DNA of 64,000 nucleotides from Nocardia fluminea (GTDB lineage Bacteria; Actinomycetota; Actinomycetes; Mycobacteriales; Mycobacteriaceae), in assembly GCF_002846365.1 (NCBI RefSeq), contig NZ_PJMW01000002.1, positions 1,426,001 through 1,490,000 of the forward strand, given 5' to 3'. Position 1 is the stretch's first letter. Each line of letters starts with the position of its first letter. Of the stretch, positions 9,711 through 17,737 are shown piece by piece. The position numbers were made by a program, and so were the translations under genes. Below the pieces are notes generated by a model that had not been told where the DNA came from, did no database searches, and was given only the letters and a program-made list of their open reading frames with translations.

Positions 9711-9832
9711 AGCCGCCGCTCGATCTGGGCGACGCTCGGACGCCCGCGTTCGGCGGGCGGTGTGAGTAGTAGGTAGCGGCTCAGCGCCCCGAACACGAAC
9801 AGCCCCACGGCAATCCACAAATAGATCTCCAT
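9548..9832 (-). CDS. Small single-pass membrane protein
   Basis: From ATG 9832, preceded by a strong GGAGGGG, the frame begins MEIYLWIAVGLFVFGALSRY, a clear N-in membrane helix. A basic Pro/Arg-rich cytoplasmic tail (ERGRPSVAQIERRLQAER) follows. The last 54 codons run antisense to the end of the XRE gene, so the native stop may have been lost. The start and helix are convincing; the C-terminal half is not. Confidence 0.5.
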   Translation of the reverse strand: MEIYLWIAVGLFVFGALSRYLLLTPPAERGRPSVAQIERRLQAERAGPGHDSTLPSVRSISARSFSASDFSRARTLQPRTRPSGPDFVVHEPTA

Positions 9833-9941
9833 CGGTTCCCCTCCGAACGAGTCAGTGCTTGCACGAGTGGCGCGGTATGGTGGTCGCCGAGCCGCCACGG
9901 AAAAGTATGGTCGCCGTCAAGACCTTTTGGACAGCAAAAAG

Positions 9942-9971
9942 CGTCTACAAACGTCTACAGTTCTCTACGAT
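9942..9971. promoter_or_regulatory. Three direct repeats of 10 bp, candidate operator
   Basis: CGTCTACAAA, CGTCTACAGT and TCTCTACGAT follow one another with a 10-bp period, so TCTAC-type cores lie on one face of the helix. The array ends six bases before the start of the XRE gene at 9978. This suggests autoregulation, overlapping the promoter. Confidence 0.55.
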
Positions 9972-9977
9972 GAGTCC

Positions 9978-10460
9978 ATGTCCAGTCGGGGCGAGCAGGG
10001 GAACGGCGTCGTCGGAGCTCGGTTGCGGCGATTGCGGGAAGAGTCGGGATTGTCGCTGGCGGCGTTGGCCGCGCGCGTTCCGTACAGCAGGGCGGCGTTG
10101 GGACACTACGAAACCGGTGCGCGAGCAGCGTCTTTCGAGGTGATCGCGTGGTACGAGCGCGTACACGCGCAATCGGCGCCCGCGCTGCCCGGCACTCGCC
10201 GGCGTGATCCGCGAGCTGCCGATGCCGCGCTGGCGGCCACCATCGCTGCGGCGCACCGGAAAGGTCCGCTCATCGAGATCGGGCGACCGCACCAGGGAGA
10301 CAACGGAACCGGATACTTCTGCCCGTTCCGGATCGACGGTGTGATCGAGGGCGAAGCCGCGGGAACCGATCCGGCGACGGCCCTGCACTCGGCACTGCTC
10401 GCGGTGGGTGCCGAACTGAACCGCGCGGCGAACAGCTTCGGCCCCGGCCGAATTCGGTGA
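9978..10460 (+). CDS. XRE-family helix-turn-helix regulator, short form
   Basis: The 160-residue protein opens MSSRGEQGNGVVG and has an HTH at residues about 15-60: LRRLREESGLSLAALAARVP, then YSRAALGHYETGAR. The C-terminal 80 residues (GPLIEIGRPHQGDNGTGYFC, then FRIDG) resemble a small alpha/beta domain I do not recognise. Start ATG 9978 is chosen because the upstream part of the open frame covers the repeat array. HTH proteins of this type are often paired with DUF397 proteins in actinobacteria. One such gene lies nearby at 12009, but it is separated by the acyltransferase gene. Confidence 0.75.
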   Translation: MSSRGEQGNGVVGARLRRLREESGLSLAALAARVPYSRAALGHYETGARAASFEVIAWYERVHAQSAPALPGTRRRDPRAADAALAATIAAAHRKGPLIEIGRPHQGDNGTGYFCPFRIDGVIEGEAAGTDPATALHSALLAVGAELNRAANSFGPGRIR

Positions 10461-10481
10461 AGCCGAGCCGAACCCGCTGAA

Positions 10482-11912
10482 TCAGCGGTGAGCGGCGACG
10501 ACCGCGTCCAGCGCCACGGTGAGACATTCCAGGTACCGGTCGGGATCGGGTATCACCCGCGCATCGCAATGCACTGACAGCGTGATCGTTTCGCCGATCC
10601 CGTGGACGCCGTGGGTCAGATGCATGACGGTACCGAGGGCCGGAAACCCACCGGTGAACAAGACCGGAGCGCCCGCGAAGGCGAGATCACCCGGACCTCG
10701 GTAGACGCTGGACACGACGGTGTTGCCGTCGAGCGACGGGGGGACGCTGTCCAGGTCGGCCCGTTCGACATCGCGTACCGCCAGGACCGCGGGAACCACC
10801 TCACCGACTCGATCCTGCGCGGACAGCAACGGATTCAGTGCTCGCTCACGGCGGGTGGCGAGATCGCCGGCGATGAGATTCGCGCGCGTACGCAGGTCCG
10901 GTTCGTCGATATGGAGGTCGATGGACAGGCCGCGGTAGTTGTTGCGTGCCGCGCTGGGGGTGGGCAGTGCCATCGGCAGTGCCGTTCCCAGCCGTTCCGG
11001 TGGCGCACCCAGCTCGGTGAGGTAGTCGACCAGCGCACGCGAAATCGCCGTCAGTGCGGTAACAGTGACGGTTTTGCCTGGAATGCGGAGCTCGTCGGCA
11101 TCGACGACGAGCATTCGCACCGTGTGGTCGCCGACCGGGACAGCCGGATTCAGCACACAGGGCGCGAAACCGTCTGTGGTCGCGGGCACCTCACCCGCCG
11201 CTGTTCGATCCGCCAATTCCCGCTGCGCGCGATACGCCGCCCGCCCGCGCCAGGCCGTTGCCGCGAGCCGACCGGGAAAACTCAGCACCCCAAGCACTCT
11301 CGGATCTATCCGGCCAGCGATCCATCCACAGGGTTGTCCACAGGAATCCACAGGCTGTGTGAGTGTTTTGGCAGGTCCGACCGGGTGATATGCCGAGTTG
11401 TCCACAGGCGCATCGGGTGTCCTGTGGACAACAGCTTCATCCACAGCCATCCCGAAGAGCGCGCGTGCGATGGCGGCGGCACGGGTGCCGTCGGCCAGTG
11501 CGTGCGAAAGTTGCAGCACCACCACCACAACGGGCTCCGCCGAGCGCGGCGCGGAGTGAACCGACCGGAAAACGTGGACGCGCCACGGATATTCGGTCGC
11601 GACAACTCCGGTTCCCAGGAGTTCGCCCAGATCCGCTAGCAGCGCCTGCCACGACAGGCCGTCGGGGCGGTGGTGCACGAATTGCTGGGACATGAATTCG
11701 GCCGGAACCCAGCGCGGGTAGCCGAGATGGCCCGGTATCTCCGCCAACCGGATCCGCAGATCCGGAATGCGCTCGGCGCGCGCGATGATGAAAGCGCGGA
11801 GTTCCTCAGTGGCGGAATCGGTTTCAGCGAAAGAGTAGAGCAGGAAAACATCGTTGGCGGTGCGCCGCGACAGCCAGAACATCGTCGCGTCACGCGCGGC
11901 CATCGTGGTCAT
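10482..11912 (-). CDS. WS/DGAT-like O-acyltransferase family protein
   Basis: The 476-residue protein starts like wax ester synthase/diacylglycerol acyltransferases (MTTMAARDATMFWLS). It has the active-site region LQLSHALADGTR and a C-terminal DUF1298-like half (NNYRGLSIDLHIDEPDL, GFPALGTVMHLTHG). The canonical HHxxxDG motif has Ser in place of the first His; the second His and DG are kept. The second His is the one thought to be catalytic, so activity is possible. The role would be storage-lipid or wax-ester synthesis. The start among three nearby Met codons is uncertain (11930, 11912, 11903). Confidence 0.78.
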   Translation of the reverse strand: MTTMAARDATMFWLSRRTANDVFLLYSFAETDSATEELRAFIIARAERIPDLRIRLAEIPGHLGYPRWVPAEFMSQQFVHHRPDGLSWQALLADLGELLGTGVVATEYPWRVHVFRSVHSAPRSAEPVVVVVLQLSHALADGTRAAAIARALFGMAVDEAVVHRTPDAPVDNSAYHPVGPAKTLTQPVDSCGQPCGWIAGRIDPRVLGVLSFPGRLAATAWRGRAAYRAQRELADRTAAGEVPATTDGFAPCVLNPAVPVGDHTVRMLVVDADELRIPGKTVTVTALTAISRALVDYLTELGAPPERLGTALPMALPTPSAARNNYRGLSIDLHIDEPDLRTRANLIAGDLATRRERALNPLLSAQDRVGEVVPAVLAVRDVERADLDSVPPSLDGNTVVSSVYRGPGDLAFAGAPVLFTGGFPALGTVMHLTHGVHGIGETITLSVHCDARVIPDPDRYLECLTVALDAVVAAHR

Positions 11913-11948
11913 CCGGCCACGATAGGCCACTGCGCCGAGGTCACTGAG

Positions 11949-11983
11949 AAGGCCCCGAGTCCGCTCGACTCGGGGCCGGTGTT
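11949..11983 (-). terminator. Terminator of the DUF397 gene
   Basis: A perfect 11-bp stem GGCCCCGAGTC / GACTCGGGGCC closes a CGCTC loop. It lies just past the stop of the DUF397 gene. Confidence 0.75.
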
Positions 11984-12008
11984 GCCCATTCGAGATGCAT
12001 CTCGCGGC

Positions 12009-12218
12009 TCAGCCGCGTGCGAACTCTCCTGCGCTGACATCGGCGAGAAAGGCTCGCCACTGCCCTGGACCGAAGGCCAGCACGGGTCCGCGGCCGCGGT
12101 CCTTGGTGTCACGAACGGCGATTTCGCCGCCGGCGAGAAAGGCTACTTCGACGCAGTTCCCATCGGGTCCGCTGTAGGAGCTCTTCCGCCACACAGCGTC
12201 GGTCACATCAACTTCCAC
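12009..12218 (-). CDS. DUF397 domain protein
   Basis: The 69-residue protein matches the DUF397 pattern: WRKSSYSGPDGNCVEVAF, a short turn, IAVRDTKDR, then LAFGPGQWRAFLADV. Such proteins are usually coded beside XRE regulators in actinobacteria and may act as their partners. Here the nearest XRE gene is 1.5 kb away. GTG 12218 follows AAAGGAG at good spacing. No membrane segment. Confidence 0.85.
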   Translation of the reverse strand: MEVDVTDAVWRKSSYSGPDGNCVEVAFLAGGEIAVRDTKDRGRGPVLAFGPGQWRAFLADVSAGEFARG

Positions 12219-12638
12219 GGCACTTGCTCCTTTGGTTCATCGAGAAGAAGGGATAACTCCTGGAATCGTTACAAGATTCCGAAATCCGGCGCGACCGATG
12301 AGTTACTTCGTGGCACACAAGGCACTGCCACACGGCGCGCGCAACCGACCGGCACGAACCAGCGCATCGAGGCGTTTCCGCCTCCGGGGGCTGCCCCCGC
12401 GGAAGAAACACTAGCAGGTCTTCCGCAATGTTGCGGAAGAGAATTTGCTTTCCCATATCGTTTTGCCAAGCTTGCGAAGCTTCACGTTTGCGGGGGCATT
12501 GCCAGGCCGCTTACCCATTCCGGATCCGGTTGACACATCCCGTTTTACTTCCACGTGATTAGTCCGTGATACGTCAATTTCTCGCGCACCTCAGCAGTCA
12601 CATGAGCACCATCGAGGGCGGACGTGGATCATGGGGGA
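12219..12638. other. Gene-free spacer with several palindromes
   Basis: This 420-bp spacer is less GC-rich than its neighbours at its right end and holds no convincing gene. It carries two adjacent hairpins, GAGGCG-TTTC-CGCCTC (12369-12384) and CGGGGG-CTG-CCCCCG (12385-12399). A perfect 22-bp inverted repeat follows at 12419-12440, and AAGCTT-GCG-AAGCTT sits near 12467. A TTGACA box at 12530 could serve the DUF309 gene, though its -10 partner is poor. Confidence 0.5.
12419..12440. promoter_or_regulatory. Perfect 22-bp inverted repeat, candidate operator
   Basis: TCTTCCGCAA and TTGCGGAAGA are separated by TG. The symmetry and 22-bp length fit a dimeric regulator site between divergent genes (DUF397 and DUF309). 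The binding protein is unknown. Confidence 0.55.
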
Positions 12639-13124
12639 ATGATCTCCCGTGACCGTGACACCGCAGGTCGTGCCCGTAACGACCGCCCGCGCGATCGACT
12701 CGGCCGACCGCTGCCCCCCGGCAGTGCCGGAGTCGCCCGAATTCCCGACGACCTCGAGCTCGGCCCCCAGCAAACTCTCGCCTTCGCTCAGCAACTGCTG
12801 GACGACGGATTGGCATTCAATGCCCACGAGGTATTGGAGGCGGCGTGGAAGAACGGGCCGGTTGCCGAGCGGATGCTCTGGCAGGGGCTGGCTCAATACG
12901 CCGTCGGGCTCACCCACATCCAGCGTGGCAACGCCAAAGGCGCGGGTACTCTGCTGCGCCGCGCGAGCGAGCGACTCGGGTCCTACCCGGCGAATGCCCA
13001 GCAGCACGATGTCGACCGCGCCGGACTGATCGCCCACGCGCGAGAGCTGCTCGGCGCGCTCGACGCAGGTGACGCCATCACCGAGGAACGGCTGCGCACG
13101 CGACTGTGCCGAGAGCCCACCTAG
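12639..13124 (+). CDS. DUF309 family protein
   Basis: The 161-residue protein carries the DUF309 signature: FAQQLLDDGLAFNAHEVLEA, then AAWKNGP and LWQGLAQYAVGLTHIQRGN. This is an all-helical family of unknown function. The conserved HEVLE..W and LAQ..VG..H positions are all present. ATG 12639 has GGGGGA six bases upstream. It ends seven bases before gluQ, so the two may be co-transcribed. Confidence 0.82.
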   Translation: MISRDRDTAGRARNDRPRDRLGRPLPPGSAGVARIPDDLELGPQQTLAFAQQLLDDGLAFNAHEVLEAAWKNGPVAERMLWQGLAQYAVGLTHIQRGNAKGAGTLLRRASERLGSYPANAQQHDVDRAGLIAHARELLGALDAGDAITEERLRTRLCREPT

Positions 13125-13130
13125 GATCGA

Positions 13131-14054
13131 GTGGTGCCAACGAGTCGAGGCGCGGGCCGCTACGCGCCGAGCCCTTCGGGCGAGCTGCACGTGGGAAACC
13201 TGCGTACCGCGGTGCTCGCCTGGCTTTTCGCGCGAACTTCCGCACGCGAGTTCCTGATGCGCGTAGACGATCTGGACCGGGTCCGGCCCGGTGCGGCCGA
13301 GCGTCAGCTCGACGATCTCGCCGCCATCGGCATCGATTGGGACGGGCCGGTGGTCTACCAATCCGAACGGCTGCCGCACTACGCCGCCGCTGTGGCCGAA
13401 CTGACCGCCGCCGGTCGCACCTATGAATGTTTCTGCACCAGACGCGAAATCCAGCAGGCCGCCACCGCGCCGCACGGGCCGATGGGCGCCTACCCCGGCA
13501 CCTGCCGCCGGCTCACCGATGCCGAGCGCGCGGCCAGGCGGGCCGAAGGACGCGCCGCCGCAGTGCGATTGCGCGCCGACGTCACCGAGTACGAGATCAC
13601 CGACCTGCTGCACGGCCGATATCGGGGCGCTGTCGACGATTTGGTGTTGCGCCGCGGCGACGGTGTGCCCGCCTACAACCTCACCGTCGTCGTCGACGAT
13701 GCCGCCCAGGGCGTTGACCAGGTGGTTCGCGGTGACGACCTGCTGCCCTCCACTCCGCGCCAGGCCTATCTCGCGCGACTGCTCGGACTCACCGTCCCGA
13801 CCTACGCCCACGTTCCGCTCGTGCTCAACGAGGAGGGCAAGCGCCTGGCCAAACGTGATGGGGCCGTGAGCCTTTCGGATCAACGCGCGCTGGGTCACAC
13901 CCCCGGGGACGTGATGGCGGCGATCGCGGAGTCGCTCGGATATACCGCACGGACGACGGCCGAGCTGCGCGAAGTTTTCGACCCGGCGCGCATCCCCGAG
14001 AAACCGTGGATACTCGAGCCTATCGGGTTGTTCCGACCAGAGGGATGTCCGTAA
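13131..14054 (+). CDS. gluQ: Glutamyl-queuosine tRNA(Asp) synthetase
   Basis: This 307-residue enzyme is a truncated GluRS-like class I synthetase without an anticodon-binding domain. GluQRS attaches glutamate to queuosine at position 34 of tRNA-Asp. Visible are the adenylate-site motif YAPSPSGELHVGNLRTAVLA (HIGH equivalent HVGN), a Zn-site region CFCTRREI with Cys later in PGTCRRL, and RLAKRDGA as the KMSKS equivalent. Start is one of two consecutive GTG codons (13131 or 13134). Tgt and a YhhQ-type transporter lie 1.6-2.4 kb downstream, which supports a queuosine role. Confidence 0.92.
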   Translation: MVPTSRGAGRYAPSPSGELHVGNLRTAVLAWLFARTSAREFLMRVDDLDRVRPGAAERQLDDLAAIGIDWDGPVVYQSERLPHYAAAVAELTAAGRTYECFCTRREIQQAATAPHGPMGAYPGTCRRLTDAERAARRAEGRAAAVRLRADVTEYEITDLLHGRYRGAVDDLVLRRGDGVPAYNLTVVVDDAAQGVDQVVRGDDLLPSTPRQAYLARLLGLTVPTYAHVPLVLNEEGKRLAKRDGAVSLSDQRALGHTPGDVMAAIAESLGYTARTTAELREVFDPARIPEKPWILEPIGLFRPEGCP

Positions 14055-14099
14055 CGTACGCATCGACCGATCTAGAAGATCAAAACGAGGACTGAGATT

Positions 14100-14804
14100 A
14101 TGACCAGCGGTGGTTACGACCCCAACCAGTACCCGCAGGGCGGTCAGCCCGGCGGCTACGGCCAGGACCCCTACGGCCAGCAGCAGCCGCAGCCCGGCTA
14201 CGGCCAGCAGCAGCCGTACGGCCAGCCCGGACACGGCGGGGCACCCCAGCCCGGTTACGGCCAGCCGGACCCCTACGGCCAGCAGCAGCCGGCCTACGGG
14301 CAGGACCCGTACGGTCAGCAGCAGCCTTACCCGCAGCAGGGCCAGTACGGTCAGCAGCAGAGCTTCGGCGGCGGCGTGCAGGCTGCCGACCTGGGAATCC
14401 GGATCGGTGCGCGTCTGATCGACTACCTCATCATCGGCATCCCCGTCGCGATCGTGCTCGGGCTCATCGTCGGTAGCGGCACCGGCGGCCAGATCGTCAC
14501 CAGTTTGATCTTGTCGCTGGCCATCTACGGTTACTTCGTCGCCATGGAGATCACCCAGCAGGGCCAGACCCTGGGCAAGAAGATCCTCGGCCTGCGCGTC
14601 CTCGCACCCGGCGGTGCGCCGACCCTGACGCCTGAGCAGTCTCTCAAGCGCAACCTGTTCACCATCGTCGGCCTGATCCCCTGCGTCGGCGGGCTCGTCA
14701 GCCTCGGCCTGGCGATCTACATCATGGTCACCATCAGCAACGACCCGAACAAGCAGGGCTGGCACGACAAGTTCGCAGGCGGCACACAGGTCGTCAAGGG
14801 CTGA
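14100..14804 (+). CDS. RDD family membrane protein with PYGQ-rich N-terminus
   Basis: The 234-residue protein has about 90 residues of repeated PYGQQQP/GYGQ units, then an RDD domain: [20 protein letters not shown] (hallmark R..D), two more helices, and [18 protein letters not shown] proteins sit in the membrane and are proposed transporters or channels; the substrate is unknown. ATG 14100 is supported by an upstream GAGG. It is convergent with the DUF4190 gene, which has a similar Tyr/Gln/Pro-rich leader, and the two share a terminator. Confidence 0.85.
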   Translation: MTSGGYDPNQYPQGGQPGGYGQDPYGQQQPQPGYGQQQPYGQPGHGGAPQPGYGQPDPYGQQQPAYGQDPYGQQQPYPQQGQYGQQQSFGGGVQAADLGIRIGARLIDYLIIGIPVAIVLGLIVGSGTGGQIVTSLILSLAIYGYFVAMEITQQGQTLGKKILGLRVLAPGGAPTLTPEQSLKRNLFTIVGLIPCVGGLVSLGLAIYIMVTISNDPNKQGWHDKFAGGTQVVKG

Positions 14805-14826
14805 TTCCCTTCACCTGACGAAACCA

Positions 14827-14864
14827 ACAGGGGCGCCTCCGGATTCCGGAAGCGCCCCTGTTTT
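14827..14864. terminator. Bidirectional terminator
   Basis: ACAGGGGCGC (14827-14836) pairs with GCGCCCCTGT (14852-14861), followed by TTTT. It lies between the convergent RDD and DUF4190 genes. Confidence 0.88.
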
Positions 14865-14874
14865 CGTTGGGAGA

Positions 14875-15468
14875 TCAGTAGGTCGTGGACGAATCCAGCC
14901 CACCGGCGATGCCGAGCACCACGAAGAAGAGGATGTAGAGGATCCAGCCCACGATCGCGGCGACACCGATCCAGATGCCCGCCTGCGCCATGCCCTTACC
15001 TTCGCCGCCGCGCTCCTTGATCTGATTGAGCGCCATCACGCCGAGGATGATGCCCACGATCGCACCGAGACCGCAGCTGCACAGCCCGATCAGCGAGGAG
15101 ACCAGCGCGCCGATCGCCAGACCGTTGGTGCCCTGTGGCTGCGGGTACTGCCCGTAGGGCTGGTACGCGCCCGCCGCCGGATAACCGCCGTAGCCGGGCT
15201 GCTGCCCGTACGCGGGCGGCTGCTGCGGGTACTGCGGCTGGCTGGGCTGCTGGTATTGCGGCTGCGACGGTGGCTGCTGCGGGTACTGCGGCTGCGAGGG
15301 TGGCGGCGCCGGCTGCTGGGGATACTGCGGCGACGACGGATATTGGGAAGGCTGCGACGGCTGGGCGGTCGGATGCTGCGGCACCGAACCCGGCGCGCCG
15401 GACTCCGGGGACACGCCGGAGCCGCCGTACTGCTTCCACCACTCGTCGGAATCGCCGGGATTCGTCAT
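14875..15468 (-). CDS. DUF4190 domain membrane protein with Pro/Gln/Tyr-rich N-terminus
   Basis: The 197-residue protein has a low-complexity cytoplasmic region of QPQYPQQPP-type repeats (residues about 30-120). Two membrane helices follow in the DUF4190 pattern: NGLAIGALVSSLIGLCSCGL, then GIILGVMALNQIKERGGEGK, and a last helix. Function is unknown. ATG 15468 (MTNPGDSDEWW) is chosen over the upstream ATG at 15558, which would run through structured repeat copy 2. The repeat ends 30 bases upstream in sense orientation. Confidence 0.8.
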   Translation of the reverse strand: MTNPGDSDEWWKQYGGSGVSPESGAPGSVPQHPTAQPSQPSQYPSSPQYPQQPAPPPSQPQYPQQPPSQPQYQQPSQPQYPQQPPAYGQQPGYGGYPAAGAYQPYGQYPQPQGTNGLAIGALVSSLIGLCSCGLGAIVGIILGVMALNQIKERGGEGKGMAQAGIWIGVAAIVGWILYILFFVVLGIAGGLDSSTTY

Positions 15469-15497
15469 GGCTACAGCGTATTCCATCAGCGTCCGAT

Positions 15498-15605
15498 GAG
15501 CGCTGGCGCGCTCGAGGCGGGGCCCTTCGGGCCCCTGATCTTCCCTCCCTCCGGGCACTCCTTCGTCGCACCCTCCACTCAGTCCAGATCAGGGCGGGCC
15601 CCGCC
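15498..15605 (-). repeat. Structured interspersed element, copy 2
   Basis: Reverse-strand copy nearly identical to copy 1 over about 105 bp. Differences are a handful of substitutions (for example CCG to GTG beside the core and GTACCC to GTGCCC) and one base in the left arm. Loop GCGACGAAGGAG is at 15558-15569 on the minus strand. The trailing hairpin GAGCG-CGCCAG-CGCTC sits 30 bases before the DUF4190 start. Confidence 0.88.
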
Positions 15606-15653
15606 TTTGATAGAGACACATCAGATTTTGCCGGACCTGGGAGAATCGGGGCC

Positions 15654-16427
15654 GTGACTGATACGAATTCGCTCGACAAGCCCGCTGAATCTGGGCACCC
15701 CGCGCCGGAACATGCGGCATTCGCCCAGGTTGCGCGGGGGTTCTATCCGGTAATCGTCGCTGTGTTCACCGCGACGCTGATCATCTCCAATATCTGCGCC
15801 ACCAAAGGTGTGGAGTTCTTCACCGACAGTTCGGTGATGCTGGGCCCGATCCAGATCCTGCCGATCGCGACCGACGGCGCCTTCTTCCTGTTCCCGCTGG
15901 CCTACATCCTCGGCGACGTGCTCAGCGAGGTCTACGGTTTCCGCGCCACCCGCCACGCCATCTACACCGGTTTCGGCGCGCTGCTGCTGACCGTCGCCTG
16001 CTTCTACATCGCCATCCAGCTACCCCCGGCGGGCTTCTACGAGAACCAGGAAGCCTTCCGCACGGTCCTCGGCACCACCCCCCAGCTGGTGCTCGCGGGT
16101 CTCGCCGGCTACTTCGTCGGCCAGCTGCTGAACTCGGCCACCCTGGTACTGATCAAGGAACGCACCAAGGAAAAGCACCTGTGGGCTCGCCTGATCGGCT
16201 CCACCGTGGTCGGCGAGTTCGCCGACACCCTGATCTTCTGCTCGATCGCCGCCACCGCCATCGGCATCAGCACCTGGCAGTCGTTCGTCAACTACGTCAT
16301 CGTCGGCTTCCTGTGGAAGACCCTGTGCGAGATCCTGGTGATGCCGATCACCTACCGCGTGATCGCCGTCCTCAAGAAGACCGAACCCACCTACGCCCCG
16401 GCGAAGGTCGACGCGCTGCACGACTAG
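15654..16427 (+). CDS. Queuosine precursor transporter, YhhQ/QPTR family
   Basis: The 257-residue protein has six or so membrane helices and the YhhQ hallmarks: TATLIISNICATKGVEF, LAYILGDVLSEVYGFRATR, and FVGQLLNSATLVLIKERTKE. E. coli YhhQ imports preQ0/preQ1-type queuosine precursors. GTG 15654 is chosen because the longer frame upstream is antisense to other genes and crosses the repeat. It is convergent with tgt, 36 bases away, and the pair share a hairpin. I see no preQ1 riboswitch in the short leader. Confidence 0.9.
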   Translation: MTDTNSLDKPAESGHPAPEHAAFAQVARGFYPVIVAVFTATLIISNICATKGVEFFTDSSVMLGPIQILPIATDGAFFLFPLAYILGDVLSEVYGFRATRHAIYTGFGALLLTVACFYIAIQLPPAGFYENQEAFRTVLGTTPQLVLAGLAGYFVGQLLNSATLVLIKERTKEKHLWARLIGSTVVGEFADTLIFCSIAATAIGISTWQSFVNYVIVGFLWKTLCEILVMPITYRVIAVLKKTEPTYAPAKVDALHD

Positions 16428-16439
16428 CGCGCAGGGCGG

Positions 16440-16463
16440 GCGGCGGATCGGAAGGTCCGCCGC
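16440..16463. terminator. Hairpin between yhhQ-like and tgt genes
   Basis: GCGGCGGA (16440-16447) pairs perfectly with TCCGCCGC (16456-16463). It is placed between convergent stops and can serve both strands. Confidence 0.7.
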
Positions 16464-17717
16464 CTACTCCCCCGGCACCTTGATCCGGCCCCGCCACCGG
16501 CCCAGGAACTCCTTCTTGAACTCGTCGAAGTAGCCGCCTTCGATACTGGCCCTGATCCGGTCGACGAGACGAATGGTGAAGCGCTCGTTGTGAATTGTGC
16601 ACAGCGTCGCCGAGAGCATCTCCTTGGCCTTGAACAGGTGATGCAGGTAGGCGCGGGTGTAGTGGGCACAGGTGTAGCAGTCACAGTTCTCGTCGATCGG
16701 GGTGAAGTCGCGACGGAACCGCGCGGTGTTGATGTTGAACCGCCCCTCGTCGACATAGATCGCGGCATTGCGCGCCACCCGCGAGGGATTGACGCAGTCG
16801 AACGTGTCGGCCCCGTTCTCGATCGCGGTGAACATGTCCTCCGGCTCGCTGATTCCCAGCATGTGGCGCGGTTTGGCCTCGGGCAGCTCATCACAGCACC
16901 ACCCGACGGTCGTGCCGAGGTTGTGCTTTTCCAGCGCTCCGCCGATGCCGTAACCGTCGAATTCCGTTCCGCCGCTGCCTCGAATCGACTCCAGCTCACG
17001 GCAGGCCTTGCGCCGCAGATCCTCGTACTGCGCACCCTGGATCACCGCGAACAGCGCCTGATACGGCCGATGACCGCGCACGGCGGTGAGCCGTTCGTGC
17101 TCGTCGATGCACCGCTGCGCCCACTCGTGCGTGCGCTGCAACGACTTCTCCTGATAGCCACGGGTGTTCATCAGCGTGGTCAGCTCGTCGAAGGCGAACA
17201 TGATGTCGGCCCCGAGTTCGTGCTGGATGCCCATCGACACCTCGGGCGTGAAGCGATGCTTCGAACCGTCCAGGTGCGACCGGAAGGTGACCCCGTCGTC
17301 GTCGACAGTGGCCAGCCGCTCCTTGCCCGCCGCGATCACCTGATCGGACCGGATGTCCACGGCCTCCATGGCGAGGACCTTCTTGAACCCCACACCCAGT
17401 GACATCACCTGGAACCCGCCGCTGTCGGTGAAGGTGGGCCCCGGCCAGTTCATGAACTTCCCGAGCCCACCCGCCTCGTCGACGATGTCGGCGCCGGGCT
17501 GCAAGTACAGGTGGTAGGCGTTGGCCAGCAGCGCCTGCGCCCCGATCTCGCGCATCGTCTCCGGCAGCACGGCCTTCACCGAAGCCTTCGTTCCCACGGG
17601 AATGAAAGCGGGCGTGGCGATCTCGCCGTGCGGGGTGGAGATCACCCCGGTCCGGCCGTGCCTGCCCCCGTCCAGACGGGTGCCTACTTCGAAGGAGAAC
17701 TCGCTGCTGTCGGCCAC
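16464..17717 (-). CDS. tgt: tRNA-guanine transglycosylase
   Basis: The 417-residue TIM-barrel enzyme exchanges G34 of GUN-anticodon tRNAs for a queuosine precursor or queuine. The catalytic motif TDSGGFQVMS (Asp98), the nucleophile region DTFDCVNPSRVARN, and the zinc-binding CDCYTCAHYTRAYLHH near the C-terminus are intact. DCVNPSR replaces the more usual DCVMPTR. The start is GTG 17717 (MADSSEFSFEVG). It sits next to the YhhQ-type transporter and near gluQ. Confidence 0.95.
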   Translation of the reverse strand: MADSSEFSFEVGTRLDGGRHGRTGVISTPHGEIATPAFIPVGTKASVKAVLPETMREIGAQALLANAYHLYLQPGADIVDEAGGLGKFMNWPGPTFTDSGGFQVMSLGVGFKKVLAMEAVDIRSDQVIAAGKERLATVDDDGVTFRSHLDGSKHRFTPEVSMGIQHELGADIMFAFDELTTLMNTRGYQEKSLQRTHEWAQRCIDEHERLTAVRGHRPYQALFAVIQGAQYEDLRRKACRELESIRGSGGTEFDGYGIGGALEKHNLGTTVGWCCDELPEAKPRHMLGISEPEDMFTAIENGADTFDCVNPSRVARNAAIYVDEGRFNINTARFRRDFTPIDENCDCYTCAHYTRAYLHHLFKAKEMLSATLCTIHNERFTIRLVDRIRASIEGGYFDEFKKEFLGRWRGRIKVPGE

Positions 17718-17737
17718 CGACTCATCGTGCCAGGGCC

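Noticed and set aside
12208..12456. 82-codon minus-strand frame upstream of DUF397
   Set aside because: It overlaps the DUF397 start, spans the 22-bp palindrome and two hairpins, and shows no family features.
14100..15468. DNA-level tandem repeats in the two Gln/Tyr/Pro-rich leaders
   Set aside because: The repetition reflects low-complexity protein sequence and does not indicate a CRISPR array or a mobile repeat.
15606..15653. preQ1 riboswitch before the YhhQ-type gene
   Set aside because: Only 48 bases separate the repeat from the start codon, and I see no preQ1 pseudoknot sequence.
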